Source: a virus
Reading direction: 5' to 3' (one strand)
Length of the DNA: 36,708 bases
IMG/VR virus record: IMGVR_UViG_3300017605_000586
Location: 1-36,708 of that record
Both the position numbers and the translations under genes were made by a program. Position 1 is the stretch's first letter, and each line of letters starts with the position of its first letter. This document shows positions 7,543-16,457 of the stretch, one piece after another. The notes beneath the pieces are model-generated. The model worked only from the letters and a program-made list of their open reading frames with translations. It did not search any database and was not told the origin of the DNA.

Positions 7543-7811
7543 GTCGCCCGCTCGTTCAACGCCGGAGGAATCGCACGAGCTCCAACGATGCGCGACGGAG
7601 CCCGATGGAATTGGAGCCCGCCGATAAGCGCGGCCTTGACGTGCTCGAGCATGGCCGCCGCAACGGCCGGGTGAAGCGTGCCCGCAATCACGAACCCGAA
7701 TTGACCGTCGCCGTTCCGGCCAACATGAACCAACGACTCGACGATGCGGAATGAGTCGTCCTCGGTCGGCCGCGTAACCCCCGTCGCGTCGGGCGTTCCG
7801 TTCTCGCTCAT
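7539..7811 (-). CDS. Small hypothetical protein downstream of the baseplate hub
   Basis: A 90-residue protein starting at ATG 7811, one base into the stop of the hub gene (TAATG). The segment RIVESLVHVGRNGDGQFGFV followed by IAGTLHPAVAAAMLEHVKAA looks like a small alpha/beta domain. The same frame is open further upstream inside the hub gene, but that part is an antisense-like shadow. No family is recognised. Confidence 0.65.
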   Translation of the reverse strand: MSENGTPDATGVTRPTEDDSFRIVESLVHVGRNGDGQFGFVIAGTLHPAVAAAMLEHVKAALIGGLQFHRAPSRIVGARAIPPALNERAT

Positions 7812-10681
7812 TACATAACCTCCTGTAGACGAGCCCGCATGAGCGGGTACTCGTCGATAGAGCCCCCCCCGGGGATTCGAGACGCTTCGAGGACCTCCCA
7901 TAGCCGACCGTACCACGTCGCCGGATAGGTCGGCCTCGAGCTACAGGCCCCCGACCCTGTAGCGGTGTTATATTTCATTCGCAACCAATAGCACGGACCC
8001 GCGACTCCCGCCGTAAATGTTTGCTCGTCCTTCCCCCAAAGCCAAGGCGACGGCCTAGTAAACGAGACGGTTTGCGTTCCCGTCCCCGCCTTGAGCGCGT
8101 CGGCGTTCACGACCCCGGCGAGCGCGACCCAAGCGGGCGTGTCCGGGTTCCAATACTCCCAACCGTTCGCGACGGTCGTATACGCGGCGACCGATTGAAC
8201 GTGGAAATCGACTTGCCCGACTTGTTGCCCGAACCCGAGGTAGATTGCGTCCGTTCCCGCGCTCGGCATATGCGGGTTTCCGGCGACCATGTCCTCGCGT
8301 CCGCTCCCCGCGTCGGTCGTCTTGGTAAAGTAGTAGAGCAAGAGGCCGCAACGGAACAACGTGCAGGGGAGCCCGCGGAGCTCCAGGTCCTTGACTTGGA
8401 GGACGTGCCCGCGCTTTAGCTCGTAGAACTTTTGCCGTAGCTCGAGGGACATGGTCGCGCGCGGCCAACCCTTTTTGCGGCCGAGCCATTTCGCGAGGTC
8501 GACCCCGGCCGTAACCGGAGCGTTCGCTAGATTCGTTTGGGAAATCCACGGCTCGTCGTGCGATAGCGCGTTCTGGAGCCCAAAGTATTTTTGCGAGACG
8601 GGGTTGTCGTAGACGTAGCTCGAGCCCGCCTCGCGGTCCGGGTAGCCGTGGCCGAACGCTACCGTCGCGCGATTGACGAGCCCGTCGAGGTTCGGCGCCT
8701 CGAACGTGACGTTCTGCACGTCCTCGGGCGTGACGTCGACGACGGCCGAGGTCGACCGATAGAACCGCGACGAGTGGGGGTTCATGTCGTCGGGGAGACA
8801 GAGCCAAACGCCGTCCTCCGAATGAATCCGCATCGGGAACCGGGACTCGAGCGAGTCGATTGCCGATTGAGCCGTAACCTCCTCGGAGCCGAACCGGGGC
8901 GCTATCGCCATATTCTTTAGCGCGCCGTAGGTCCTCGGGTCGACCCAATTCCCGAGCGTGCCGGCCGTTACGTTCATGGTCCGCCCGGCGAGCTTGCCGA
9001 GGATATGGTGTGCAATCGTGTTCGGGTAGTCGAGCGTCGAGTTAACGGCGCCCGAATACGTGCCGGCCGTGTCGAACTGGTATTGACCTCGAATGAAAAA
9101 GTCGGTTCCGCGGAGCCGCTCGAGCGCCGACTTGCGACGCTCCAGCGACGTGACTTGTTGGTTTTGCTCGCGGACCCAACGTTGCAACCTCGGGTTGTTA
9201 TGGAGCGCGGCGTACGAGTCGCTCTTAAAATAGCCGGAGCCGAACCAATCGGTCCGCTTGTCGAGCGGGACCCACGGGTATTCGACGGCGACCCAAAACG
9301 CCAACCCGTACAGGCGCGCGCCGTCCTTGGCCGCGGACGTGACCTCCGCGTAGAGCTCGATTGCGGCCTCCGCGGCATCGCCGGCGCTCCGCGAAATGAA
9401 TTTGCCCGCCTTGAATTCCGCGGCCGTGGTCGAGCCCGGCGCCGAAATTGTGTCGATAGGCAACCATGTAATTGCCGCCGGGTTGTTCGAGTACGAGAGG
9501 CTCCGCCCCGTGGCCGTGAGACGCGTTGACGCGACCGACTTGGGCCCGATGTATCCCGGCCCGTAGCGGTCGCGGAGCCCGTACGTCACGGTCCGCGTAC
9601 CGGCCGACACGTTCGCCCAATCGAGAACCATGCCTACCTCGAGCACGTTCCCGACGACCGGAATAGACGGCATCATAAACGACCATTTGAAATCGCCGAC
9701 CGTCGAGTCGATAAAGTCGTTGAGGTCCTTATTTATGAGCTTGTAGAGCGACGTAAAGCCCGCCGCGTTCATGGAGCCGACTTGCGAAGGCTTGAACCAA
9801 AAATAGACCTTGGGCGACCGCTCGACGACAATGTCGACCTTGTTTACGTCGTTCGTGACGGCGTAGCTCGCCGCGTCGACCATGCCGTACGATTGCATTC
9901 CGCCGTCCCAAATCCAAAGGCACCCCTCCTGCGATGGGTCGCCCGCGGCCGGAGCCGCCGTCACGTTGCCGCATGCGTCCGTCCCGTCATTCTTTGCAAA
10001 GCGAATCGTCACCTTGGCGTTGCCTTGGTTCTCGTCTACCACGACGCCGCGGTTCCCGGGCATCGGGAATCCGAACACGCCCGGAGCTCCAGCGGCCGAA
10101 TGCAGTAGGCCGGTATGCTGCCCGTACAGGCGCGGAACCATCGCGTTGATTGATTCGCGCGGCGCGTTGGCGAAATCCGTTTCGTTGACGAGGTCGGACA
10201 GTAGGTCGTTGCTAACCGAAATCGAGAACGACCGGAGCCGGATTCGGACCTCCGCCACGCCTCCAGCGAACGACCCGCGGTCGAGTCCCGCGTACTGCCC
10301 TTTCCATATGAGGTCCTGGGTTGAGTCTTGTTGGTTCCATTGATAGAACGAAAACGTCACGTTCGTTAGGTTTAGCTCGCGGAGCCATTGGCCGACGGTT
10401 AGCTCGGTCGTCCCGTTGGTCGGCACGAGGAGCGCGCCCGCGTCGAGCGTGAGTGTTACGTACGTGACGGGCGCCGCGCCCCCGTCTCCCATGACGTCGG
10501 ACAGCTCGCCCCAACCCGTTACGACCGGGTACACGGGCGGCCCGCCATGAACGTTGGTCGCGTAGTAATGAGCGTCCCCTATGTAGAACGACGGGTCGCC
10601 GTACGGGGCGTCCGTGACAGCGAACGTCGCGTAGACCTTGCCCGCGCCCTCCGCGAACGCCTGTCGTTCTAGGAGCGTCAA
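7811..10681 (-). CDS. Large baseplate hub / tail-associated protein
   Basis: A 956-residue protein, the largest in the window. After a beta-rich N-terminus (SFYIGDAHYYATNVHGG) come long strand-rich regions. Around residues 545-700 it has NTIAHHILGKLAGRTMNV, then SRFPMRIHSEDGVWLCLPDD, sequence like the hub domains of siphovirus tail-tip (Tal/gp27-like) proteins. Near the C-terminus a Y-W-N-x-x-x-x-W element with CYWLRMKYN repeats the module in the spike-like protein at 5326-7269. Its place after tape measure and two tail-tip proteins is where the central hub is expected, the part that closes the tube and carries fibres. The start is ATG 10681, overlapping the upstream stop. I see no clear lysozyme or peptidase motif. 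Confidence 0.65.
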   Translation of the reverse strand: MTLLERQAFAEGAGKVYATFAVTDAPYGDPSFYIGDAHYYATNVHGGPPVYPVVTGWGELSDVMGDGGAAPVTYVTLTLDAGALLVPTNGTTELTVGQWLRELNLTNVTFSFYQWNQQDSTQDLIWKGQYAGLDRGSFAGGVAEVRIRLRSFSISVSNDLLSDLVNETDFANAPRESINAMVPRLYGQHTGLLHSAAGAPGVFGFPMPGNRGVVVDENQGNAKVTIRFAKNDGTDACGNVTAAPAAGDPSQEGCLWIWDGGMQSYGMVDAASYAVTNDVNKVDIVVERSPKVYFWFKPSQVGSMNAAGFTSLYKLINKDLNDFIDSTVGDFKWSFMMPSIPVVGNVLEVGMVLDWANVSAGTRTVTYGLRDRYGPGYIGPKSVASTRLTATGRSLSYSNNPAAITWLPIDTISAPGSTTAAEFKAGKFISRSAGDAAEAAIELYAEVTSAAKDGARLYGLAFWVAVEYPWVPLDKRTDWFGSGYFKSDSYAALHNNPRLQRWVREQNQQVTSLERRKSALERLRGTDFFIRGQYQFDTAGTYSGAVNSTLDYPNTIAHHILGKLAGRTMNVTAGTLGNWVDPRTYGALKNMAIAPRFGSEEVTAQSAIDSLESRFPMRIHSEDGVWLCLPDDMNPHSSRFYRSTSAVVDVTPEDVQNVTFEAPNLDGLVNRATVAFGHGYPDREAGSSYVYDNPVSQKYFGLQNALSHDEPWISQTNLANAPVTAGVDLAKWLGRKKGWPRATMSLELRQKFYELKRGHVLQVKDLELRGLPCTLFRCGLLLYYFTKTTDAGSGREDMVAGNPHMPSAGTDAIYLGFGQQVGQVDFHVQSVAAYTTVANGWEYWNPDTPAWVALAGVVNADALKAGTGTQTVSFTRPSPWLWGKDEQTFTAGVAGPCYWLRMKYNTATGSGACSSRPTYPATWYGRLWEVLEASRIPGGGSIDEYPLMRARLQEVM

Positions 10682-11751
10682 AAGTACGCCTCCGTTTCAA
10701 GCGGGATACGTAGGTCGTAGTTGTCGGGCCCGTTCCATTGGACCTCGTAGTCGTCGGTCGCGCGCACGAGGGCGAGGTTGTCCTTGTTCGTCCCGTTGAG
10801 GAGGCCGTCGTACGCTAGGGCCAACCCTCGCCCCTTACCGTCCAAGTCTTGAAACCGATTGCGGAGGAGGTCGTACATTGCCTCGGACGCCCCGAGGACC
10901 TCCAGGACGATAGGTTGCGAGCCGTAGCCGAATTGAGTCGTTGCGGCCATACCGCCGGGCCCGAGGAGCCGTCCCGTAAATAGACGCTGTCCGAACCGGC
11001 CGGGACCCGGGCCCGTCTTGTTCCCTTGGTTGTCGAGCGAAAGGAAATCGTCCGCGCCGAACATTCCCCAATAGAAAATTCGGGCCGTCTTTTCGCCGGC
11101 GGGCCGGTCGCCTCCGCCGTCCTTCTGCACGAGCTCGTAGCGGCGTTTCGGTAGGTTGTTCGAGTTGCTCGGAATGGTGAACGACGCGTAGTCGATGGTC
11201 GGCCTTGTCTTGTCGAGCGTGAACGTAACGAACGTCGTTGCGGCCGCAAAGTCGTCGGCCGGGAAATACCGGAGGTTCATCGTCACTTGGTCCGCGCCTC
11301 GAGCGTCGTACATGACGACGACGTAGGCCGTGTCCCCGTCGTCGCCAATCCAACCCGTATGGGTAAACGTGCGGAGGACCGGGACGGCATCCGTCCCCGT
11401 GGCGTTCGCGGACATGGTCAACGACGAGTCGCTCGCAATCGCGAGGACGAACGTTCCGCCGGGGATATTGAGCCCCGAAATGGTGTCGCCCTTTTTGACA
11501 TTCCAGAACGCGCCGTCGGACGTGAGCGTCGCCGAGAGGTTCGTAGCCTTGCAACCAAGCGAGCTCGCGCCGCTCTCGCATCGCAAATATTGGTCGCCCG
11601 CCGTCTCGGTCGCTTTCCACCATGTCGAGTAGGACGGGTCCCGTACGTTGTGCATGGACCCCTCGCCGGTCGTCGTGGCCGTAATGATGGAACGGAGCGG
11701 CTCGGCCGCGTGCAGCTTGTCGTTGAGGAATAGCAGGGTTGCCGCCGGCAT
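10678..11751 (-). CDS. Tail-tip protein, paralogue 2 (discoidin-like)
   Basis: A 357-residue protein clearly related to its upstream neighbour at 11752-12600. Both open MPxxTxLxLxDxLH, share a W-K-A/P plus D-(Q/E)-Y-L pair (STWWKATETAGDQYL here), share DK-R-P-T-(I/V)-x-Y, and end in YD followed by PLxTExxF. The first pattern recalls discoidin-type beta-sandwich folds. This copy is longer because of an insert around residues 60-125 (FWNVKKGDTISGLNIPGG), a beta motif seen in phage fibre proteins. Position between tape measure and hub matches distal tail or tip-ring proteins. It starts at ATG 11751, directly after the neighbour's stop. Confidence 0.65.
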   Translation of the reverse strand: MPAATLLFLNDKLHAAEPLRSIITATTTGEGSMHNVRDPSYSTWWKATETAGDQYLRCESGASSLGCKATNLSATLTSDGAFWNVKKGDTISGLNIPGGTFVLAIASDSSLTMSANATGTDAVPVLRTFTHTGWIGDDGDTAYVVVMYDARGADQVTMNLRYFPADDFAAATTFVTFTLDKTRPTIDYASFTIPSNSNNLPKRRYELVQKDGGGDRPAGEKTARIFYWGMFGADDFLSLDNQGNKTGPGPGRFGQRLFTGRLLGPGGMAATTQFGYGSQPIVLEVLGASEAMYDLLRNRFQDLDGKGRGLALAYDGLLNGTNKDNLALVRATDDYEVQWNGPDNYDLRIPLETEAYF

Positions 11752-12600
11752 TTAGAACGCCCCCTCCGTGACGAGCGGGAGAGTCATGTCGTACTCGTCT
11801 TTGACGACGCGCGAGGCGTCCCAACGGTCCGCATCGAGCCGACAGAGTTGGACCCCGTCGACCGCTAGGTTCCGCAACCCCTCGAACACGACATAGAACG
11901 GACGCGCGGCGCCTCCCACGGTTAGGAAATAGGTTAGGAGTTGTTGCCACAATACGCGGTCGCCGGGCGAGAACCGGAGCTCGAACCGTTGCGAGCTGCC
12001 GCCATTGCGGTTCGTCGATACATGCCCGGAGAGCGCGCGGAACGTGCCGACCGCGTCCTGTCCCGCCAGCTTGGTCGGCGCCGTCATGTCGCCGTTGTCG
12101 ATGCCAATTCGGACGACGTCGGCCGGACGGTAGAACGACCAACCGAAAACCCGGCATGTCTTGGTCCCGGCGTTGCGGAGCGCGTTGTTCTGTTCGATGC
12201 GGTAGAACTGTCGGCCGCTCGTGCTCAACGGGAACGTTCCGTAGTGGACCGTCGGTCCGCGCTTGTCGAGCACGAACCCGGCGCGCTTGGTCGCGAACGT
12301 CCCGCCGGAGGCCGTGTCTTGCGAAATCTGGATTTGTCCTTGGTCGCAAAGGCGCGCGTCGACCGCGACCGCGTAGTAAATCGTCGTCCCGCCTGTCGTG
12401 CCGAGCCAACCCGCCGAACCCCCGTCGACCATTAGGTACTCGTCGGCCGTGCCGTCCGCGGGTTTCCATGCGGACGCCCAAGACGGGCGACGCGACGCGC
12501 TAAGGTTGTACCCGTTCGCCGTGCTCGAGGCCGTGACAACGGGCGTCGTGTTCGTGATATGCAATTGGTCGTAGAGGAGGAGGATGGTTTCGGAGGGCAC
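11752..12600 (-). CDS. Tail-tip protein, paralogue 1 (distal tail-like)
   Basis: A 282-residue protein directly after the tape measure, the usual place of the distal tail protein that links tube to baseplate. Residues 1-60 (MPSETILLLYDQLH, SWASAWKPADGTADEYL) and the end (YDMTLPLVTEGAF) align by eye with the next gene, so the two form a tandem pair. The central region (VLDKRGPTVHYGTFPLS) is strand-rich. It lacks the insert found in the longer copy. The distal-tail role is inferred from order; the duplication is visible directly. Confidence 0.65.
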   Translation of the reverse strand: MPSETILLLYDQLHITNTTPVVTASSTANGYNLSASRRPSWASAWKPADGTADEYLMVDGGSAGWLGTTGGTTIYYAVAVDARLCDQGQIQISQDTASGGTFATKRAGFVLDKRGPTVHYGTFPLSTSGRQFYRIEQNNALRNAGTKTCRVFGWSFYRPADVVRIGIDNGDMTAPTKLAGQDAVGTFRALSGHVSTNRNGGSSQRFELRFSPGDRVLWQQLLTYFLTVGGAARPFYVVFEGLRNLAVDGVQLCRLDADRWDASRVVKDEYDMTLPLVTEGAF

Positions 12601-12603
12601 GCG

Positions 12604-14643
12604 CTATCCGTTCCAGAACCGGCCCGAACCCATTTCGTCTCGGAGCGCGGGAACCACGGCGCCACGGACCCAACGCTCCGTTTCGCGCGCGTCCATCCTC
12701 GGGTCGACCGAAAGGCTTATCGACACGTTGTTCGTCGTGGACCCTCGAGCGGCTCCGGCCGAGCGCCCCTCGGAGAGCGAGTCGAGGAGTTGCTCGAAAC
12801 GGTCGTTGCGCCGGACGGAGAGCACGCGCTCGCCCCCTGCAACCAAGGCGTGCAGCGAGTCCCGGCCTCGCATGCCGTTCGTGACGAGTCCCGTGGCCGC
12901 TCCGACGGGCCCGACCTTACCGCCCGCCTCGAACAACGAAAAGACTTGGGAGAATATGGCTCCGATGGGCCCGAGCGCGGGCGCGGCAAGCGACATGACG
13001 GACGCGACCATACTCGCCATGAGGTTTCGGAATTCGCGCCCCGTGAATCCGGCCGCCAACGTTGCTCCGCGTAGGCTCGTGCTCAAGACGTCGAGCGCCG
13101 TACGGAATCCCTCGGTCGCCTTTTTGTTCTTTTCCATCGCGAGCTCGGCGGGCGTCTTGCCGGGTTTCTCGTCGGGCTTGACGTCGCCCTTTGTCTTGCG
13201 GATATTGCCGCGCATTTCCTGCCAAAACTCGTCGTTTTCCTTTTTCGCATCCTCGAACGCCTTGTCCTGTAGTTGTTCCTTGGTCGGGAGCCCGGCGACC
13301 GGGACTCCGGTTATCGTCAAGCCCGCCGTGTTATGAGCAATGGCCGCCGTCTCGAACGCGAGCCGCTCTTGTTCCTGCCGCTCGCGTGCCTTGGTCGCGT
13401 TCGCTACGACCGTATTGTAGTCGCGCTCGTTCGCCTCCCGCTGCCGCGCTGCGGCCTCGATTGCCATTTCGTTCGCCATGCCCTTTGGAATCATGGGGAC
13501 GATGGATTCGAGCGGCGACTTAGCCGGAGACGACCCGGCGGTCGTGGAGCGGTTCTTGTCGAACGGGTCGGTTATGTCCCGACTAAGCCAAGCAATCAAC
13601 GACGTAAACATTTTGACCTTCGGGTCGTTCACAATCTGCAATAGCTTTTTGTGGAATTCGTCGAGCTTGGTAACAATCGGCTCGACCGACACGCCGGCCA
13701 ACGCAATCCATTGGAGCTTGAACGCCTCGACCGTCGCCTTGAGCGAGTCGAGGCTTTCGTCGAGCCGCGTTAGCGTTTTCTCCGTGGCCGGGTCGAGCAC
13801 GGACCCGCGCCGGTTCGCGGCCTCCGCCATATCCTTGAGCGAGGCGGTTAGAATCGAGACGGACCGCGCGCCCCCGCGACCGAAAAAGTCGAACGCTGCC
13901 GCGCTCCGCTCGCTCGCCGTCCCCATGTTCCGAATCTTGGTCCCGACCTCGTCGAGCACGTCCCCGGTCGGGCGAAGCTCTCCGTTCGTATCGCGAATGG
14001 AAATGCTCAACCCCTCGAACGCGGCCACGGCATCGGGCGCCCCTCGAGCGGCGTCCCCGAGGCGTCGAACGAAAAAGTCGACGGCGGGCCGTATGTCGTC
14101 GAAGCTCTTGCCTTGAGCGACGGCGGCCTCTTTGAGTCCGGCGAGCTCGGCGCTCGACAATCCCGTTTGGTCCTTGAGAATGTCGAGCTTCTCGGCGTAG
14201 TTGGCGGCCTGTAGCGCGGCCGTGGCGATTGCCGTTCCAACGGCCGCCGCGACTACGGCGACTCCGGCTAGCGCGGCGACCATCGGCGGGAGCTTCGAGG
14301 CGAGTCCCGTCGCCGCTTGCGCGAGCGTGTCAATCCGGGCCGCTGCCGAGCTCGCCGGGCCCGGTAGCGCGCTCATGGCGGAGGAAACCTCGGAGAATCC
14401 CGACTTGAGGTTCGAGACTCGGTCCTTGAGGTTCTTTGTATTGTTCTCGAGTTGCTTGCTCGCCTTGCCCGCTGCATCGAGTGAGCGTTTCATGTCCTCG
14501 ATGCGGGCCGCGGTCGTTTGGCTAACGTTCCCGTTCGCCTGTATGGATTTGACGAGGAGGTCGAAATCGCGGCGCGCTTGGGCGACGGCCTGTGCATTCT
14601 TATAGGACGTCTCGATTATAATTCCGAACTTAGCGTCCGCCAT
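12604..14643 (-). CDS. Tail tape measure protein
   Basis: A 679-residue protein with the tape-measure profile. The N-terminus is long and helical with heptads (QARRDFDLLVKSIQANG, KQLENNTKNLKDRVSNLKSG). A hydrophobic stretch around residues 116-145 (PPMVAALAGVAVVAAAVGTA) is typical of the part inserted in the membrane during DNA ejection. Ala-rich helices follow and a basic C-terminus. It lies after the two chaperone frames and before the distal tail gene, the standard order. At about 0.15 nm per residue, a rule known for this family, it would set a tail near 100 nm, hence siphovirus morphology. The start at ATG 14643 overlaps the end of the chaperone frame. Confidence 0.9.
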   Translation of the reverse strand: MADAKFGIIIETSYKNAQAVAQARRDFDLLVKSIQANGNVSQTTAARIEDMKRSLDAAGKASKQLENNTKNLKDRVSNLKSGFSEVSSAMSALPGPASSAAARIDTLAQAATGLASKLPPMVAALAGVAVVAAAVGTAIATAALQAANYAEKLDILKDQTGLSSAELAGLKEAAVAQGKSFDDIRPAVDFFVRRLGDAARGAPDAVAAFEGLSISIRDTNGELRPTGDVLDEVGTKIRNMGTASERSAAAFDFFGRGGARSVSILTASLKDMAEAANRRGSVLDPATEKTLTRLDESLDSLKATVEAFKLQWIALAGVSVEPIVTKLDEFHKKLLQIVNDPKVKMFTSLIAWLSRDITDPFDKNRSTTAGSSPAKSPLESIVPMIPKGMANEMAIEAAARQREANERDYNTVVANATKARERQEQERLAFETAAIAHNTAGLTITGVPVAGLPTKEQLQDKAFEDAKKENDEFWQEMRGNIRKTKGDVKPDEKPGKTPAELAMEKNKKATEGFRTALDVLSTSLRGATLAAGFTGREFRNLMASMVASVMSLAAPALGPIGAIFSQVFSLFEAGGKVGPVGAATGLVTNGMRGRDSLHALVAGGERVLSVRRNDRFEQLLDSLSEGRSAGAARGSTTNNVSISLSVDPRMDARETERWVRGAVVPALRDEMGSGRFWNG

Positions 14644-14905
14644 TCCCCTCCGCCTTTCCCGTACTCAAACGCTGTAGCGCCCCGAACACTCCGCCTTGCC
14701 GTTTCTTTTGGAGCTCGTGCTCCTCCCACGTATGCGCCTTGGGCGGACCGTCTCCCGCCGGTTGCTTGGACGCATGGTGCTCGTTGGCGCGTGCGAGTAC
14801 GGTCGCGTCCGTTAGCAAGTCGACCGCGTTGCGCCTCAACCAATCCGACGGGAGGACGCCGTATTGTTGGCACACCCCGTCGACGTGCGCGCAAAAGTCG
14901 CGGCT
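14630..14905 (-). CDS. Downstream frame of the tail assembly chaperone (gpT-like part)
   Basis: This frame has normal protein composition from the stop of the upstream chaperone to 14630, reading SRDFCAHVDGVCQQYGVLPS and DWLRRNAVDLLTDATVLARA, with a charged C-terminus (WEEHELQKKRQGG). It has no well-placed start or ribosome site of its own. It lies where phages encode the extension of a chaperone made by programmed frameshifting (gpG/gpGT in lambda), and it overlaps the tape measure start. To join it to the upstream frame the ribosome must move +1 (or -2) near 14904-14912. The given start marks the first codon after the proposed shift, not an initiation codon. Confidence 0.6.
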   Translation of the reverse strand, partial: SRDFCAHVDGVCQQYGVLPSDWLRRNAVDLLTDATVLARANEHHASKQPAGDGPPKAHTWEEHELQKKRQGGVFGALQRLSTGKAEGNGGR

Positions 14906-14915
14906 AAGAAAGCGA
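14904..14915 (-). other. Candidate +1 programmed frameshift site
   Basis: The upstream chaperone frame ends TCG CTT TCT TAG on the coding strand. A +1 slip on the last sense codons (CTT onto TTT, or TCT onto CTT), favoured by the slow stop TAG, moves into the frame that starts AGC CGC GAC TTT. No classic -1 heptamer can serve, because the -1 frame closes 22 codons further on. The exact slip codon is inferred. Confidence 0.45.
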
Positions 14916-15323
14916 CCTCCGCAATGCTTCGCTCTCGGGCCCGTCGAACGGTCCGCCCGCAAGAACCGCCCCGGCGACGTCGGCAATGTCCGCTTGGAGC
15001 ATCGCCTCGTATGCCATGACGACGAGCGTTCCGTCCGGCTCGACGAGGCCGTCGACGCACGCGCTCCAGATACGCTTGTGCATTTCGATAATCTCGTCGG
15101 GGTTGACGCTTCCCTTTAGAGCGGGGTCCGTGAACGTCGGGAGTCCTCGGTAAATCTCGCCCCAATTCTCCGGCCGGATGCGCCGGACCTGGAACGTAAA
15201 TCCCGAGTCCGTGGTAATGCGGGCGGGCGCGAGGAGCTTTATATACTCCTCGGCCGTCTTGGGAGGCGCGGGAGGCGCCGGGGTCGCCGGCGCCTCCTCG
15301 GTTGTTTCCTTGTGGTCCTGCAT
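14904..15323 (-). CDS. Tail assembly chaperone (gpG-like)
   Basis: A 139-residue acidic protein immediately after the tail tube gene and before the tape measure, the fixed position of siphovirus tail chaperones, which coat the tape measure until the tube polymerises. The N-terminus is a Pro/Ala-rich linker (EEAPATPAPPAPPKTAEEYI), the core reads FQVRRIRPENWGEIYRGLP, and the end is DGPESEALRRSLS. ATG 15323 has a G-rich stretch (AAGGGGG) upstream. A fraction of product probably extends into the overlapping frame (14630-14905). Confidence 0.75.
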   Translation of the reverse strand: MQDHKETTEEAPATPAPPAPPKTAEEYIKLLAPARITTDSGFTFQVRRIRPENWGEIYRGLPTFTDPALKGSVNPDEIIEMHKRIWSACVDGLVEPDGTLVVMAYEAMLQADIADVAGAVLAGGPFDGPESEALRRSLS

Positions 15324-15353
15324 GGTCGAATCCCCCCTTGGGTTCGAGTCGGA

Positions 15354-16454
15354 CTACGTGCCGTGCGTGAACTTGATTAGAAAATCCGTCGACAGCGTCG
15401 TCGGGTACGCCTTGAGTCCAACGGTCGCTTGCATGGGCCCGGCACCCGGAGCCGAGAACTTGAAACGGTCCACGATGCAACCGCGCCCGACCGTGCCCGA
15501 CGCGAACGTCGCCGAGGCGAGAATCTCGAAAATGTCGTTCGCCGTAATGTACGACAGGAAATCGAGGTTGACCGAGTTGCCCGCCGTCCAATCGTCCACG
15601 GCGTCGTGCGCGTCGTACTGCGAGGCCGTAGCGTCCTCAACGTCCATTGTTAGCTCGAGGTCGACGTCCGACGTGTCGCCGCGAACCGGAATGCGGACCT
15701 CTTGCGTCGCCGAGAGCCCGAGCCAAGGCTCGTAACGGATATTGTTTTTGATTGTGAGAACGGCGCGCGAGTAAACGACGTTGTCGGCCGCGACCGGCGG
15801 ATTCGCCGTGCCGATGCGGAGGCCGGAGTTTGCCGTGTTCCGCGCCTCGGCGTACGTATGCAGAGCTCCGAGCGGAGCCGCGAAGGAAACGGTCGTGTCG
15901 TCCTCCGTGAGCCGCGACGCCATGCCCGAGAGTTTCCAACGCGTGACTTGGTCGGGTTCCAGAATGAGTTGGAATTCGTCGATGACCGCGTCCTGTACCT
16001 CATGGACGAAAACGCTCGAGGCCGCGCCCGGCCGGCGGACCTCCTCATGCAGCGTCAACGCGCGGCCGTAGGTCGACGTCGCGGGCGTGCCGTCGATTCC
16101 GCCGTCGACGAGTGGGTCGCTTATGGTAAACGTATTGACGATTGGAGGGCCCGCGGCCGTCATGCAAAGCCCCATCGCCGACGTTAGCCAATCCTTGAGC
16201 GTGTCGTTCGCGGCCGTCGCTCCTATGAGCTCAATCTCGGCCGACCAAGGGAGAATTTTGGGGATATTGTAGAGGTTGTAATACCCCGAAATCGTTTGAA
16301 CGACCGTGTTCCTCGGCCGCTTGAACGGTTGCGGGTCGAAAATCTGCCCGGAGCGAATGGGGACAACCGTTTTGGTCGCGCCGCTCGCCTTGGTTCCGTG
16401 AGCCGTTTGCGCTTTCCACGCTAGGTAATGGTGGAACCCGTTGCCGATAGCCAT
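15354..16454 (-). CDS. Major tail tube protein
   Basis: A 366-residue protein rich in beta strands and small residues. It sits after the tail terminator and completion genes and directly before the chaperones, where the tube subunit lies. Recognisable parts are the N-terminus MAIGNGFHHYLAWKAQTAHG, YYNLYNIPKILPWSAEIEL, and the repeated V-D-(L/V)-E-L-T-M-D-V type strands in the last third. Tube subunits stack as hexameric rings around the tape measure. It is longer than many tube proteins (about 200-250 residues), so it may carry an extra surface domain. The start is ATG 16454. Confidence 0.75.
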   Translation of the reverse strand: MAIGNGFHHYLAWKAQTAHGTKASGATKTVVPIRSGQIFDPQPFKRPRNTVVQTISGYYNLYNIPKILPWSAEIELIGATAANDTLKDWLTSAMGLCMTAAGPPIVNTFTISDPLVDGGIDGTPATSTYGRALTLHEEVRRPGAASSVFVHEVQDAVIDEFQLILEPDQVTRWKLSGMASRLTEDDTTVSFAAPLGALHTYAEARNTANSGLRIGTANPPVAADNVVYSRAVLTIKNNIRYEPWLGLSATQEVRIPVRGDTSDVDLELTMDVEDATASQYDAHDAVDDWTAGNSVNLDFLSYITANDIFEILASATFASGTVGRGCIVDRFKFSAPGAGPMQATVGLKAYPTTLSTDFLIKFTHGT

Positions 16455-16457
16455 TGG

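Noticed and set aside
10835-12481. Antiparallel-phase open frame of 548 codons on the - strand over the two tail-tip paralogues
   Set aside because: Arg/Gly/Pro-rich composition without hydrophobic core or motifs; the other frame has coherent paralogous proteins and coupled ends. A typical shadow frame in GC-rich DNA.
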